Assembly (NCBI GenBank): GCA_039714575.1
Contig: JBDLJE010000057.1
Location: 1-15,368, forward strand
Source: Sulfonitrofixus sp039714575
Lineage (GTDB): Bacteria; Campylobacterota; Campylobacteria; Campylobacterales; Sulfurimonadaceae
DNA: 15,368 nucleotides
Direction: 5' to 3'
The notes beneath the pieces were generated by a model. The model made no database searches and was not told the origin of the DNA. It worked only from the letters and a program-made list of their open reading frames with translations. Positions 6,811 through 13,429 of this stretch are shown in pieces (the stretch's first letter is position 1; each line of letters starts with the position of its first letter). A program made the translations under genes and the position numbers.

Positions 6811-6816
6811 TATAAT
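6811..6816 (+). promoter_or_regulatory. Candidate promoter (-10) of the DUF2231 gene
   Basis: TATAAT lies 20 nt upstream of the ATG at 6837, followed by the ribosome-binding site GAAAGG. No strong -35 box is seen. The sequence from 6753 to 6810 holds nothing else recognisable apart from a 4-bp CGCC/GGCG hairpin. Confidence 0.5.
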
Positions 6817-6836
6817 AGTATCTAGAAAGGCTATCT

Positions 6837-7574
6837 ATGAATTTACCTCTTATCTCACTTCCTGTACAGGTTCCTGAAACACTTCCGCTGTTGCTGCACC
6901 CTGCTGTTGTCCACTTTGCTGTTGTACTGCCTTTGGTGATCCTTATCATCGAGCTTATCAACTTGTTTACAAAGCGTAAGTCATTGACTGTCTCTGTCTA
7001 TGCACTGTTTGTACTGTTGGTGGTCGTTTATGTTGCTGCCTATATGACAGGTGTGACTGACGGTAGAGAGGCGGGGCCGCTTTTGAATGATGAAGGGGTG
7101 GCAGCACTGAAAGAACATAAGCTTCTGGGTATCTACCTGATCTACTTTGCACTGTTGCCAGTGGCTCTAAAAGTAATGAGTGTATTTGTCAACAAAGGGT
7201 GGAGCCGTGCGCTCTACTCAGTGGCTTTAGTGGCTTTAGTCGCCTTTACATTCTATCAGGGGAAAGAGGGCGGTGAACTTGTCTATGAACATGGTGCCAA
7301 TGTTGCTTCACAGCAGCTGCTTGAAGATAAGCTCGAAGAGCTTGAGTTTGATCTGGAAGATTGTCAAGAGCAGGTCGCTGAGAGTGAGGAAGACAGTGAA
7401 AGTGTGTCTGATGCGAACGCAACGTCAGCAGATGGTAATGTGACTATTGTTCTCCCGCAAACAGCAGATGCCAATGTCTCAAAGCTTGAGCCGGTTGTTG
7501 ATAATGTTAGTGCAAAAACAGTGAAAACAGATGTGAACAGTACAAAAAACAGTGAAGTAAATAGTTCAAAATAG
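6837..7574 (+). CDS. DUF2231-type integral membrane protein with long hydrophilic tail
   Basis: This 245-residue protein has four predicted transmembrane helices (about 22-44, 50-72, 94-115 and 123-141). The conserved start LLHPAVVHFAVVLPL, the TGVTDGREAG loop and YEHGANV after the last helix are the hallmarks of DUF2231 predicted membrane proteins, which carry conserved His and Gly residues. The function of the family is not settled; links with cytochromes or redox have been proposed. Residues 158-185 are strongly acidic and heptad-like (a probable coiled coil), and 185-245 are low-complexity Asn/Ser/Val-rich sequence, an unusually long tail for such a protein. It is transcribed alone from a TATAAT promoter and converges with the tRNA-Pro gene. 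Confidence 0.8.
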   Translation: MNLPLISLPVQVPETLPLLLHPAVVHFAVVLPLVILIIELINLFTKRKSLTVSVYALFVLLVVVYVAAYMTGVTDGREAGPLLNDEGVAALKEHKLLGIYLIYFALLPVALKVMSVFVNKGWSRALYSVALVALVAFTFYQGKEGGELVYEHGANVASQQLLEDKLEELEFDLEDCQEQVAESEEDSESVSDANATSADGNVTIVLPQTADANVSKLEPVVDNVSAKTVKTDVNSTKNSEVNSSK

Positions 7575-7596
7575 AAGTTTTAAAAGAAGAAAAAAG

Positions 7597-7674
7597 TGGT
7601 CGGGGCGAAAGGACTCGAACCTTCGACCCCCTGGTCCCAAACCAGGTACTCTAACCAGACTGAGCTACGCCCCG
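7597..7674 (-). tRNA. tRNA-Pro (anticodon UGG)
   Basis: On the minus strand the acceptor stem CGGGGCG/CGCCCCG, the D-arm TAGCTCAG, the anticodon stem CCTGG/CCAGG with loop TTTGGGA (anticodon TGG) and the T-arm containing GGTTCGAGTCC are all present. The 3' ACCA is encoded. The C1-G72 pair is typical of bacterial tRNA-Pro. A short T-run (CTTTTTTC) follows and probably ends transcription. Confidence 0.97.
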
Positions 7675-7686
7675 ACAACAAGCGGC

Positions 7687-7692
7687 ATTATA
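7687..7692 (-). promoter_or_regulatory. tRNA-Pro promoter (-10)
   Basis: TATAAT on the minus strand lies 12 nt upstream of the tRNA 5' end. A second TATAAT at 7701-7706 is the other candidate. There is no clear -35 box for either. Confidence 0.5.
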
Positions 7693-7785
7693 CAAATCAC
7701 ATTATAAAAAGCAGTTGAAACAACTTAAATGCACCTCTAAAAACCTAGTCAGCCTCAGAACTCTCCCTCCCCTGAAATGACAAAC

Positions 7786-7806
7786 CTTGATTGACATAGA
7801 CTCAAC
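7786..7806. promoter_or_regulatory. HspR operator (HAIR-type inverted repeat)
   Basis: CTTGATT-N7-ACTCAAC closely matches the HspR-associated inverted repeat CTTGAGT-N7-ACTCAAG known from actinobacteria and Helicobacter. Only one base differs in each half. It overlaps the -35 box of the cbpA-hspR promoter, the position expected for autorepression by the HspR encoded in this operon. Confidence 0.75.
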
Positions 7807-7820
7807 CTTTTTGATATAAT
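7791..7820 (+). promoter_or_regulatory. cbpA-hspR promoter, near-consensus sigma-70
   Basis: TTGACA (7791-7796) and TATAAT (7815-7820) are separated by 18 nt, the strongest promoter in the window. It lies 40 nt upstream of cbpA. Its -35 box is inside the HAIR operator, consistent with a strong promoter held down by HspR until heat or misfolding stress. Confidence 0.75.
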
Positions 7821-7859
7821 GATAAATAATACATTTTTAACAATTTAGAGGAAATATTT

Positions 7860-8762
7860 ATGAGTAAAAGTCTGTATGAGACATTAGGTGTAAGCGACAG
7901 TGCGACGGAAGCGGAGATCAAAAAATCGTACCGTAAATTAGCACGTCAGTATCATCCTGACGTCAACAAAGACCCTGATGCTGAAGAGAAGTTCAAAGAG
8001 ATCAATGCCGCTTACGAGGTCTTAAGTGACAAAAATAAAAAAGCACAATACGACATGCACGGCGACCAGATGTTCGGCGGTCAGAACTTTCATGACTTTG
8101 CACAAGGACAAGGCGGCGGTGCTGACCTTGATGAGATCTTGCGTCAGATGTTCGGTCAAGGCGGCGGCGGTGGTGGTTTTGGCGGCTTTGGCGGTCAAAG
8201 CGGCGGTTTTGGCGGAGGCGGCTTCGGCGGTTTCGGCGGCGGACACCAGCAGCAGGTCAATCTTGATATCGAGGCCAATGTCACTGTTCCTTTTGCTACC
8301 GCTATGCTGGGTGGAAAACATAACGTCTCTGTGCAAGGTGAGAGCTTTGACATTAAGATCCCTGCCGGTATAAAAGACGGTGAAAAGATGCGTGTTAAAG
8401 GCAAAGGCCAAAGCATGCAGGGTCAACGCGGTAATCTTATTTTAAACATCAAGATCGCTACTACACCCGATTATGAGAGAGACGGCGATAATCTTATTAA
8501 GACATTTGACGTACCGCTTTATGCGGCACTCTTTGGTGACAAGATCGCTATCGAGACTCTGGAAAAAGAGATCAACCTCAAGGTTCCTCAAAACACGAGG
8601 AACGGACAGCGTTTCCGTGTTAAAGAGATGGGTGCGATGAACCGCAAGACCAAACAAAAAGGCGACCTCTACCTTAGAGCGAACATTGTGCTGCCTCAGG
8701 TAGAAGATATGGACGAAGAGCTAGTCACTATAATGAAAGAGAAACTAGCCACAGCTGAGTAA
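7860..8762 (+). CDS. cbpA: DnaJ-type co-chaperone CbpA (no zinc finger)
   Basis: This 300-residue J-protein would stimulate DnaK ATPase activity and deliver unfolded clients in the cytoplasm. The J domain (1-70) contains the essential HPD at residues 32-34. A glycine/phenylalanine-rich linker (about 99-128, with repeated GGFGG) follows, then the two C-terminal beta-sandwich client-binding domains (about 133-300). The four CxxCxGxG zinc-binding repeats of DnaJ are absent, so it is the CbpA class. AGAGGAA precedes the ATG. hspR follows 7 bp later, the same pair as in Helicobacter pylori, where HspR represses its own operon. The glycine stretch is encoded by GGC/GGT-rich repeats that inflate ORFs in other frames. 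Confidence 0.95.
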   Translation: MSKSLYETLGVSDSATEAEIKKSYRKLARQYHPDVNKDPDAEEKFKEINAAYEVLSDKNKKAQYDMHGDQMFGGQNFHDFAQGQGGGADLDEILRQMFGQGGGGGGFGGFGGQSGGFGGGGFGGFGGGHQQQVNLDIEANVTVPFATAMLGGKHNVSVQGESFDIKIPAGIKDGEKMRVKGKGQSMQGQRGNLILNIKIATTPDYERDGDNLIKTFDVPLYAALFGDKIAIETLEKEINLKVPQNTRNGQRFRVKEMGAMNRKTKQKGDLYLRANIVLPQVEDMDEELVTIMKEKLATAE

Positions 8763-8769
8763 GGAGTTT

Positions 8770-9153
8770 ATGATGATGCACACCTACGATGAACCTGTTT
8801 ACCTCATTAGTATCGTTGCGAAGATATTGGAGATCCATCCACAGACCCTGCGTCAATATGAGCGTGAGAACTTGGTCACGCCGTCGCGTTCTGACGGGCG
8901 TATTCGTCTCTACTCACAGCGTGACATCGACCGTATCAAGATGATACTTCGTCTGACCCGTGAACTGGGTGTCAACCTGGCCGGTGTGGATGTCGCTCTG
9001 CGTCTGAAAGAGCAGATGGAGGAGATGGAGAAAGAGATCGCCGACCTTCGTCACGCACTTGCGGTTGCCAAGAACAAGGGGTCTGTTGCGCCGGATAAGT
9101 CGTTGGTGACAACGCGAAGTCAATACGACCTAATAATTTTCACCGACGATTAA
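8770..9153 (+). CDS. hspR: HspR, MerR-family heat-shock repressor
   Basis: A 127-residue cytoplasmic DNA-binding protein. The MerR-type winged helix (about 8-75) shows YLISIVAKILEIHPQTLRQYERENLVTPSRSDGRIRLYS, of which IHPQTLRQYE with GRIRLYS is diagnostic of HspR. A coiled coil follows (about 90-110, KEQMEEMEKEIADLR). HspR represses chaperone operons by binding HAIR sites, usually with DnaK as co-repressor; a matching site lies in the cbpA promoter. Three in-frame ATG codons (8770, 8773, 8776) follow AAGGAG; the second or third has better spacing than the first. Its TAA is the first bases of, or directly abuts, a long palindromic repeat, so the extreme C-terminus may have been altered by that insertion. 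Confidence 0.95.
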   Translation: MMMHTYDEPVYLISIVAKILEIHPQTLRQYERENLVTPSRSDGRIRLYSQRDIDRIKMILRLTRELGVNLAGVDVALRLKEQMEEMEKEIADLRHALAVAKNKGSVAPDKSLVTTRSQYDLIIFTDD

Positions 9154-9258
9154 AAGTTCCAGCTTCGGCGCATCTTGCACTGGAGTTCGCCTCTCGACGT
9201 ACCGATGTACGCCTTCGGACTCACATCCAGCACAATCTACACCAAATCTGAAACTTTT
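9152..9258. repeat. Long imperfect palindrome, copy B (starts in the hspR stop codon)
   Basis: The 107-bp palindrome begins within the hspR TAA. The outer arms (9152-9184 and 9226-9258) match at 24 of 33 positions. The centre is CGTAC/GTACG around a CGAT loop (9198-9211), and GAGTTCG/CGGACTC form an intermediate stem. Six of the nine mismatches would be G-U pairs in minus-strand RNA. It shares arm sequences with the palindrome after purH, including GTTCCAGC at the left and GCACAATCT at the right. Confidence 0.8.
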
Positions 9259-9275
9259 ACGTGTTCTTTTTTGTC

Positions 9276-9295
9276 ATTCCTGCGAAGGCAGGAAT
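9276..9295. repeat. REP-like hairpin in the hspR-murA gap
   Basis: ATTCCTGC and GCAGGAAT form a perfect 8-bp stem around GAAG. It follows TTTTTTGTC and precedes TCACGAG. This resembles the widespread ATTCC(C/T)GCGAA-type dispersed hairpin, similar in form to the dRS3 repeats of Neisseria. Because hspR and murA converge here, it may also act as a bidirectional terminator. Confidence 0.6.
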
Positions 9296-9329
9296 TCACG
9301 AGTTTGTATTTCTTGTTTAGTTTGATTTC

Positions 9330-9345
9330 GATGAGCTACGCCATC
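9330..9345. repeat. Short dispersed element GATGAGC...GCCATC, copy 2
   Basis: GATGAGCTACGCCATC is the second copy of the element at 6683-6700, two bases shorter in the middle. As there, it lies between a long palindrome and the 28-bp element. Confidence 0.5.
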
Positions 9346-9354
9346 TTATTAAAA

Positions 9355-9382
9355 AATTTGTGAAATTAGCGTAATTCGTGGA
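9355..9382. repeat. 28-bp dispersed intergenic element, copy 2
   Basis: This copy has the core AATTAGCGTAATTCGTGGA, one base different from the other two copies, and begins AATTTGTGA. The remainder of the gap, 9383-9420, holds nothing recognisable. The whole hspR-murA gap is thus a mosaic of repeats. Confidence 0.75.
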
Positions 9383-9420
9383 TTAAAACTAACGATATGA
9401 TGTTCGCGTAACTCGTAACG

Positions 9421-10686
9421 CTATTCGCTAAGGCGCTCGATCTTGGCGCCCAAATTCCCTAACTTTTTCTCTAAGTTCTCATACCCTCTGTCCAAGTGAT
9501 AGATACGGTGGACCTGGGTTATTCCATCTGCGATGTTGGCGGCTATGACCATGGCACTGGATGCGCGGAGGTCGGTTGCCATTACGTCGGTCCCTGAAAG
9601 TTCTGAGGGGCCGATGACGGTTGCGGTGTGGCCGTTTAGTTTGATGTCGGCACCGAGGCGCTGAAGCTCACTGACGTGCATAAAACGGTTTTCAAAGAGA
9701 CGCTCTTCGATGGTCGATGTCCCCTCTGCCTGTGTTGCCAAGGCCATAAACTGGGCTTGCATGTCCGTTGGAAAGGCAGGGTACTCCTGGGTGATGATAG
9801 TGACAGGTTTGATCGTCTCTGCAGGGTGGATCGTCATCGTGTTTTCGGTGATGTCTAAAGTAAAACCCATCTCCTCCAGTTTACCGGTTACGGCTTCCAG
9901 GTGGTCAGGTCGAACATTTTCCAATGTTACCGTCGAGTTGCTGATACCGGCAGCACAGAGGTAGGTCCCGGCTTCAATACGGTCAGGAATAACGTCAAAA
10001 GGGACGATGTCTATCAATTTTCCGCCTGTGCCTTCGATAACAAGTTCAGCTGTACCGATCCCGGTAATAGCGACGTCGCTGTCTCGCAGGATCTCACAAA
10101 GCTGTACCACTTCAGGCTCTCGCGCTGCATTCGTGATGTTGGTGGTGCCGTTAGCAAGAGCAGCAGCCATTACGACGTTAGCAGTACCTGTTACGGTGAT
10201 CTTGTCGAAGATGATGTGGGCACCCTGTAGACCGTTAGGTGCTTCGGCCTGGACGTAACCGGCATGAATGGTGATATTGGCACCCATCTGCTCCAGGGCT
10301 TTAAGATGCAGGTCTATCGGACGCTGACCGATGGCGCAGCCGCCGGGCAGCGAGACTTCACAGTGGCCGAAACGTGAAAGGAGCGGACCAAGAACAAGGA
10401 TGGAAGCGCGCATCGTCTTGACAATGTCATAGGTCGCTGTCGTGTTGGTCAGACAGCAGGTGTTGATCTCTACCGTGTTCTCATCAGTGAATGAGAATGT
10501 TCCGCCCAGGTTTTCAATGAGTTTTAACAGTGTCTTGATGTCAACGACAGAAGGCATATTACCGATCTTGACCGTGTTGTTGGCCAGCAGTGTCATCGCG
10601 ATGATCGGTAAGGCAGCATTTTTTGCGCCTGAGATCTTTACATTGCCTTGAAGTTTGGCCGGGCCGGTAATTTCTAGGTAGTCCAT
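9421..10686 (-). CDS. murA: UDP-N-acetylglucosamine 1-carboxyvinyltransferase
   Basis: MurA transfers enolpyruvate from PEP to UDP-GlcNAc, the first committed step of peptidoglycan synthesis, in the cytoplasm. The 421 residues match the family. Visible signatures are SGAKNAALP with K22, R93 in KTMRAS, and the active-site loop LPGGCAIGQRPIDLHLKALE with C117, the residue alkylated by fosfomycin; an Asp at that position would imply resistance, and it is absent. The C-terminal half shows TEYPAFPTDMQAQ-like (QEYPAFPTDMQAQFMAL) and the ending GYENLEKKLGNLGAKIERL. The start is preceded by a weak AGAG. It is convergent with hspR and divergent from the exonuclease/rsmD operon. Confidence 0.98.
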   Translation of the reverse strand: MDYLEITGPAKLQGNVKISGAKNAALPIIAMTLLANNTVKIGNMPSVVDIKTLLKLIENLGGTFSFTDENTVEINTCCLTNTTATYDIVKTMRASILVLGPLLSRFGHCEVSLPGGCAIGQRPIDLHLKALEQMGANITIHAGYVQAEAPNGLQGAHIIFDKITVTGTANVVMAAALANGTTNITNAAREPEVVQLCEILRDSDVAITGIGTAELVIEGTGGKLIDIVPFDVIPDRIEAGTYLCAAGISNSTVTLENVRPDHLEAVTGKLEEMGFTLDITENTMTIHPAETIKPVTIITQEYPAFPTDMQAQFMALATQAEGTSTIEERLFENRFMHVSELQRLGADIKLNGHTATVIGPSELSGTDVMATDLRASSAMVIAANIADGITQVHRIYHLDRGYENLEKKLGNLGAKIERLSE

Positions 10687-10731
10687 CTTACTCTCTTTTT
10701 AGGGTTTTTGGAGGTGCCCTTTATGATGATG

Positions 10732-10737
10732 GAAGTA
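10732..10737 (-). promoter_or_regulatory. Candidate murA promoter (-10)
   Basis: TATACT on the minus strand (within TTTTATACTTCC) lies about 46 nt upstream of the murA start. The 164-bp divergent gap also contains a very AT-rich tract at 10781-10830 shared with the opposite promoter. No -35 box is clear. Confidence 0.35.
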
Positions 10738-10805
10738 TAAAACACAATAGGTTTATCGCAGGTAAAACATCGGTTTATGCATATGATATTTTTATATATT
10801 AAGAG

Positions 10806-10811
10806 TATAAT
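10806..10811 (+). promoter_or_regulatory. Candidate promoter (-10) of the rightward operon
   Basis: TATAAT lies 40 nt upstream of the TTG start at 10851, in an AT-rich tract with several ATA/TAA repeats. It would drive the hypothetical, exonuclease, rsmD and permease genes. Confidence 0.45.
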
Positions 10812-10850
10812 AATAGTAATAATAAACCAGCATATGTCAAAAGGACAGCT

Positions 10851-11300
10851 TTGAGCTCACCATTAGAGAGATTAAAAGAACTGACATCCAAGATATCGAG
10901 TTATGAACTTGCCCGTAAAGAGAATCTGCGCAGATTGGAAAAACTTTTCAACACGTTGGAACTCGGTGAAAAGGTTGGCGACTTTCATGATGTTTTTGAG
11001 TTCAAAGCTATTAATCTCTCCGGTATATCGTTAGCCGAAGAGGACATCGGTACGATCAAAGAGGGCAAATACCTGCAGATCATCGGTATCAAGTATGACA
11101 GAGAGGCGAAGGTCAAAAACAGGAACATCTCATTGGGCTATTACGGCCGTGTCGAAAAAGTCGATGTCAATGTTCGCAACACGATCGTCAACTTTATCAT
11201 CGCCTGGCGCTTTGAAAAGAGTTTCCGTACGCTGGAACACTACTATACGATGCTGGAAAAACTTCCAAAAGGTGAAGAGAGCCGTGCTGATCTATCTTGA
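10851..11300 (+). CDS. Conserved-looking hypothetical protein, soluble, 149 residues
   Basis: I do not recognise this protein. It begins with a TTG preceded by AAGGACA at proper spacing, and no better start is seen. The N-terminal third (about 1-40) is a charged, probably coiled helix (LERLKELTSKISSYELARKENLRRLEKLF). The middle, with EFKAINLSGISLAEEDIGTIKEGKYLQIIGIKYD and LGYYGRVEKVDV, alternates like a small beta-domain. The end (FIIAWRFEKSFRTLEHYYTMLEKL) is helical. There is no signal peptide or membrane segment. It opens the operon and its stop overlaps the exonuclease start by 17 bp, so the two are translationally coupled. This suggests a function linked to nucleic-acid processing, which is inference only. 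Confidence 0.75.
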   Translation: MSSPLERLKELTSKISSYELARKENLRRLEKLFNTLELGEKVGDFHDVFEFKAINLSGISLAEEDIGTIKEGKYLQIIGIKYDREAKVKNRNISLGYYGRVEKVDVNVRNTIVNFIIAWRFEKSFRTLEHYYTMLEKLPKGEESRADLS

Positions 11301-11991
11301 CCTTGAGACGACAGGCCTGGAGGAGGCGGACCGCATCTGCTCACTTGGTCTTATCATTGTCGATGAAAGTACTGCTCAGACAGAAGAAGCGCTTATAAAG
11401 CCTGCCCGCAAGATCAGACCTGAAGCGATGGCGGTGCACCACATCACCAACGAGACGGTGAAAGAAGCGCCATCTTTTAGTGACGCAGAGATCGTAAAAC
11501 TTTTACAAGCAAACAACAGCGAGGAGAACATACTGGTGGCACATAACATCAGTTTTGATCTGGCCATGTTGGCAAAAGAGGGCTTTTTCTGGAGAGGGGG
11601 TGTTATCGACACGCTTAAGTGTTCACGGCATCTCATCGAGGAGACAGAGAGGTTCTCTCTACAGTACCTGCGTTATGAACTGGGGCTTTATCGCAGTGAA
11701 GAGAAAGAGGCTGAAAAACTGGGTCTGGAGATCAAAGCGCACAGTGCACTCAGCGATGCCTTCCATGTTAGGCTTCTGCACCACTATCTTAAAGAGATGG
11801 CGGATGATGAGACCTTGATGGAGCTGACCGTTGAACCGGTGTTGATCAAAAAATTTGTCTTCGGAAAATACAGAGACCACTACCTTGAAGAGGTGGCGAT
11901 GAACGATGCAGGTTATCTAAACTGGATGTTAGAGCAGCAGATAGATGAAGATCTTGAGTACAGTATAAAACACTATTTAGGCCACTTCTAA
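11284..11991 (+). CDS. DEDDh 3'-5' exonuclease (DnaQ/ExoX-like)
   Basis: This is a predicted single-strand 3'-5' exonuclease of the DnaQ superfamily, acting in the cytoplasm in repair or RNA/DNA trimming. Counting from GTG at 11284 (235 residues), the metal-binding residues are D6 and E8 in YLDLETTG, D92 in HNISFDLAML, and H153/D158 in HSALSDAFH, making a complete DEDDh site. The C-terminal FGKYRDHYLEEVAMNDAGYLNWML resembles the small domain found at the end of exodeoxyribonuclease X-like proteins rather than the polymerase-binding tail of DnaQ. The open frame extends back to 11095, but that part lies inside the upstream gene in another frame. The GTG has GGTGAAGAG upstream and puts motif I at the N-terminus as expected. 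Confidence 0.9.
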   Translation: MLIYLDLETTGLEEADRICSLGLIIVDESTAQTEEALIKPARKIRPEAMAVHHITNETVKEAPSFSDAEIVKLLQANNSEENILVAHNISFDLAMLAKEGFFWRGGVIDTLKCSRHLIEETERFSLQYLRYELGLYRSEEKEAEKLGLEIKAHSALSDAFHVRLLHHYLKEMADDETLMELTVEPVLIKKFVFGKYRDHYLEEVAMNDAGYLNWMLEQQIDEDLEYSIKHYLGHF

Positions 11992-12005
11992 AAGGATTAT
12001 GATTT

Positions 12006-12596
12006 ATGGCAAAACCTATCACTAAAAAGATCATCTCGGGAAAGTACAAAGGCAAGACGCTGCACCTTCCCTCTATGACCACAACACGCAGCTCTAAAAG
12101 TATTGTCCTGGAGTCTTTTTACAACACGATTCAGTTCGACATCATCGATGCCAACTTTGTGGAGCTCTTTTCAGGCAGCGGTTCTATCGGTCTTGAAGCG
12201 CTGAGCCGTGGTGCCAAACATATCTACTTTATGGAGAGAGACCGTAACGCGTTGAAGGTGCTCGCAGACAATATCGCTCAGACCGACCCTTCTACTTGCG
12301 AGATCTATCGCGGTGATACCTTTGAAAACATCGGTGCTGTCGTCAAACGGCTCAAAAGTCTGGATGAAGATGCCTACTTCTATATCGACCCGCCGTTTTC
12401 GATCCGTGAAGGGCACGAAGATATCTACATGAAGATGATAAGCCTGATCGAGAAGCTGCCAGGGGAAGTGGTAAAGTTGATCATCATCGAGCATATGACG
12501 GGACTGGAACTGCCGGATTCGATAGGCGTGTTTGAGAAAACAAAGTCAAAGAAATTCGGCAAGACCTCTTTGAGCTATTTTTCAGATGAACAATAA
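12006..12596 (+). CDS. rsmD: 16S rRNA (guanine-966-N2)-methyltransferase
   Basis: RsmD methylates G966 of 16S rRNA in the assembling 30S subunit, using S-adenosylmethionine. The 196 residues fit the family. The N-terminal IISGKYKGKTLHLP and the STRPTSSRVRES-like block (here TTTRSSKSIVLESFYN) are followed by the SAM-binding loop VELFSGSGSIGLEALSRGA (52-70), the acidic ERDRNAL and the catalytic motif D128-P-P-F131 (family consensus DPPY). The block usually reading RPT...RVRE is diverged here (TRSSKSIVLE). AAGGA precedes the ATG. It lies 14 bp after the exonuclease and 11 bp before the permease gene, in one operon. Confidence 0.92.
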   Translation: MAKPITKKIISGKYKGKTLHLPSMTTTRSSKSIVLESFYNTIQFDIIDANFVELFSGSGSIGLEALSRGAKHIYFMERDRNALKVLADNIAQTDPSTCEIYRGDTFENIGAVVKRLKSLDEDAYFYIDPPFSIREGHEDIYMKMISLIEKLPGEVVKLIIIEHMTGLELPDSIGVFEKTKSKKFGKTSLSYFSDEQ

Positions 12597-12607
12597 AAGG
12601 TTTTGAC

Positions 12608-13414
12608 TTGTCTCGTTTACCTTATCTGAGTGTCATAACACTTTCGCTTCTTTTTATCTTTGTCTTTTTAGGGCAGTTCTTCTATATTCAGAGTCCTTTT
12701 GAGCTGCATAAAGAGGCGATTCTTGTTGCACCGTCTTCGCTGTTTCCTCTTGGTACAGACCGTTTGGGCCGGGACATTCTGGCCCGTCTTATCGAAGGGG
12801 GCAAGGTCTCTCTTCTCATTGGGATAGGCAGTGCCTTTATCGCCTCGTTTGTCGGTCTGATGCTGGGAGCGACTGCCGGGTATTTTAGAGGGCAGATCGA
12901 CAAAGCTTTTGTTGTTATGGTCGATCTGTTTTTGACCTTTCCGACCTTCTTCTTGCTGCTGGCTTTAGTGAGTTACATCAACGCTTCGATCTGGGTACTT
13001 ATACTCATCATCTCCGTGACAGGGTGGATGACAACCGCCAGATTGATCCGTTCTGAAAGCTTTGCTATCACTTCACAGCCTTTTATCAAGATCTTGAACA
13101 TCGCCAATGTTTCAAAGCCTAAGGTCCTTCTAAAGTACTATGCACCGCTTTTAGCCCCTATCTTCTTTGTCAGTTTTACGTTTGGGGTAGGGGGCGCGAT
13201 CTTGGCGGAGTCGGGGTTGAGTTATCTCGGACTTGGTATCGTCGCGCCGCAGATGAGCTGGGGAACGATACTGAGTAATGGAAAAGAGGTATTGGACATC
13301 GCCTGGTGGGTCAGTTTCTTTCCGGGACTTATGATCTTTTTAGTGACCTTTTCGTTGATGAATATCGCCAACTACCTGCAGCATCTAAACAGCAGTAAGG
13401 ATATACAGAATTAA
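12608..13414 (+). CDS. DppC/OppC-family ABC transporter permease
   Basis: This 268-residue inner-membrane subunit belongs to a peptide/nickel-type ABC importer. About six transmembrane helices are visible, with the family signature GTDRLGRDILARL (49-61), SLLIGIGSAFIASFVGLMLGATAGYF and the closing AESGLSYLGLGIVAPQMSWG. The cytoplasmic EAA loop, SFAITSQPFIKILNIANVSKPKV, is diverged. The start is TTG at 12608 with AAAAGG overlapping the rsmD stop. No binding protein, DppB-type partner or ATPase is in the window and the next gene faces the other way, so its partners must be encoded elsewhere. The substrate cannot be told from the sequence; peptides or nickel chelates are the usual possibilities. 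Confidence 0.88.
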   Translation: MSRLPYLSVITLSLLFIFVFLGQFFYIQSPFELHKEAILVAPSSLFPLGTDRLGRDILARLIEGGKVSLLIGIGSAFIASFVGLMLGATAGYFRGQIDKAFVVMVDLFLTFPTFFLLLALVSYINASIWVLILIISVTGWMTTARLIRSESFAITSQPFIKILNIANVSKPKVLLKYYAPLLAPIFFVSFTFGVGGAILAESGLSYLGLGIVAPQMSWGTILSNGKEVLDIAWWVSFFPGLMIFLVTFSLMNIANYLQHLNSSKDIQN

Positions 13415-13429
13415 GAGCAAGAGTCTTAG

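Noticed and set aside
7221..7246. Tandem GTGGCTTTA repeat in the DUF2231 gene
   Set aside because: Only two in-frame copies encoding a Val-Ala-Leu helix segment; ordinary for a membrane helix.
8022..8426. Long antisense and alternate-frame ORFs within cbpA
   Set aside because: They arise from the GGC/GGT-rich glycine-phenylalanine linker and encode low-complexity Ala/Thr-rich products.
9175..9363. 62-codon plus-strand ORF after hspR
   Set aside because: It runs across the palindrome, the REP-like hairpin and the short repeat element, so it is a by-product of repeat sequence with no ribosome-binding site.
9400..9420. GCGTAAC/GTAACGC inverted repeat next to the murA stop
   Set aside because: The halves are not true reverse complements (GTAACGC versus the required GTTACGC).
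11095..11283. N-terminal 63-codon extension of the exonuclease frame
   Set aside because: It lies inside the upstream hypothetical gene in another frame, its residues do not look like protein of this family, and the DLETTG motif belongs at the very N-terminus. GTG at 11284 with a good ribosome-binding site explains the gene.
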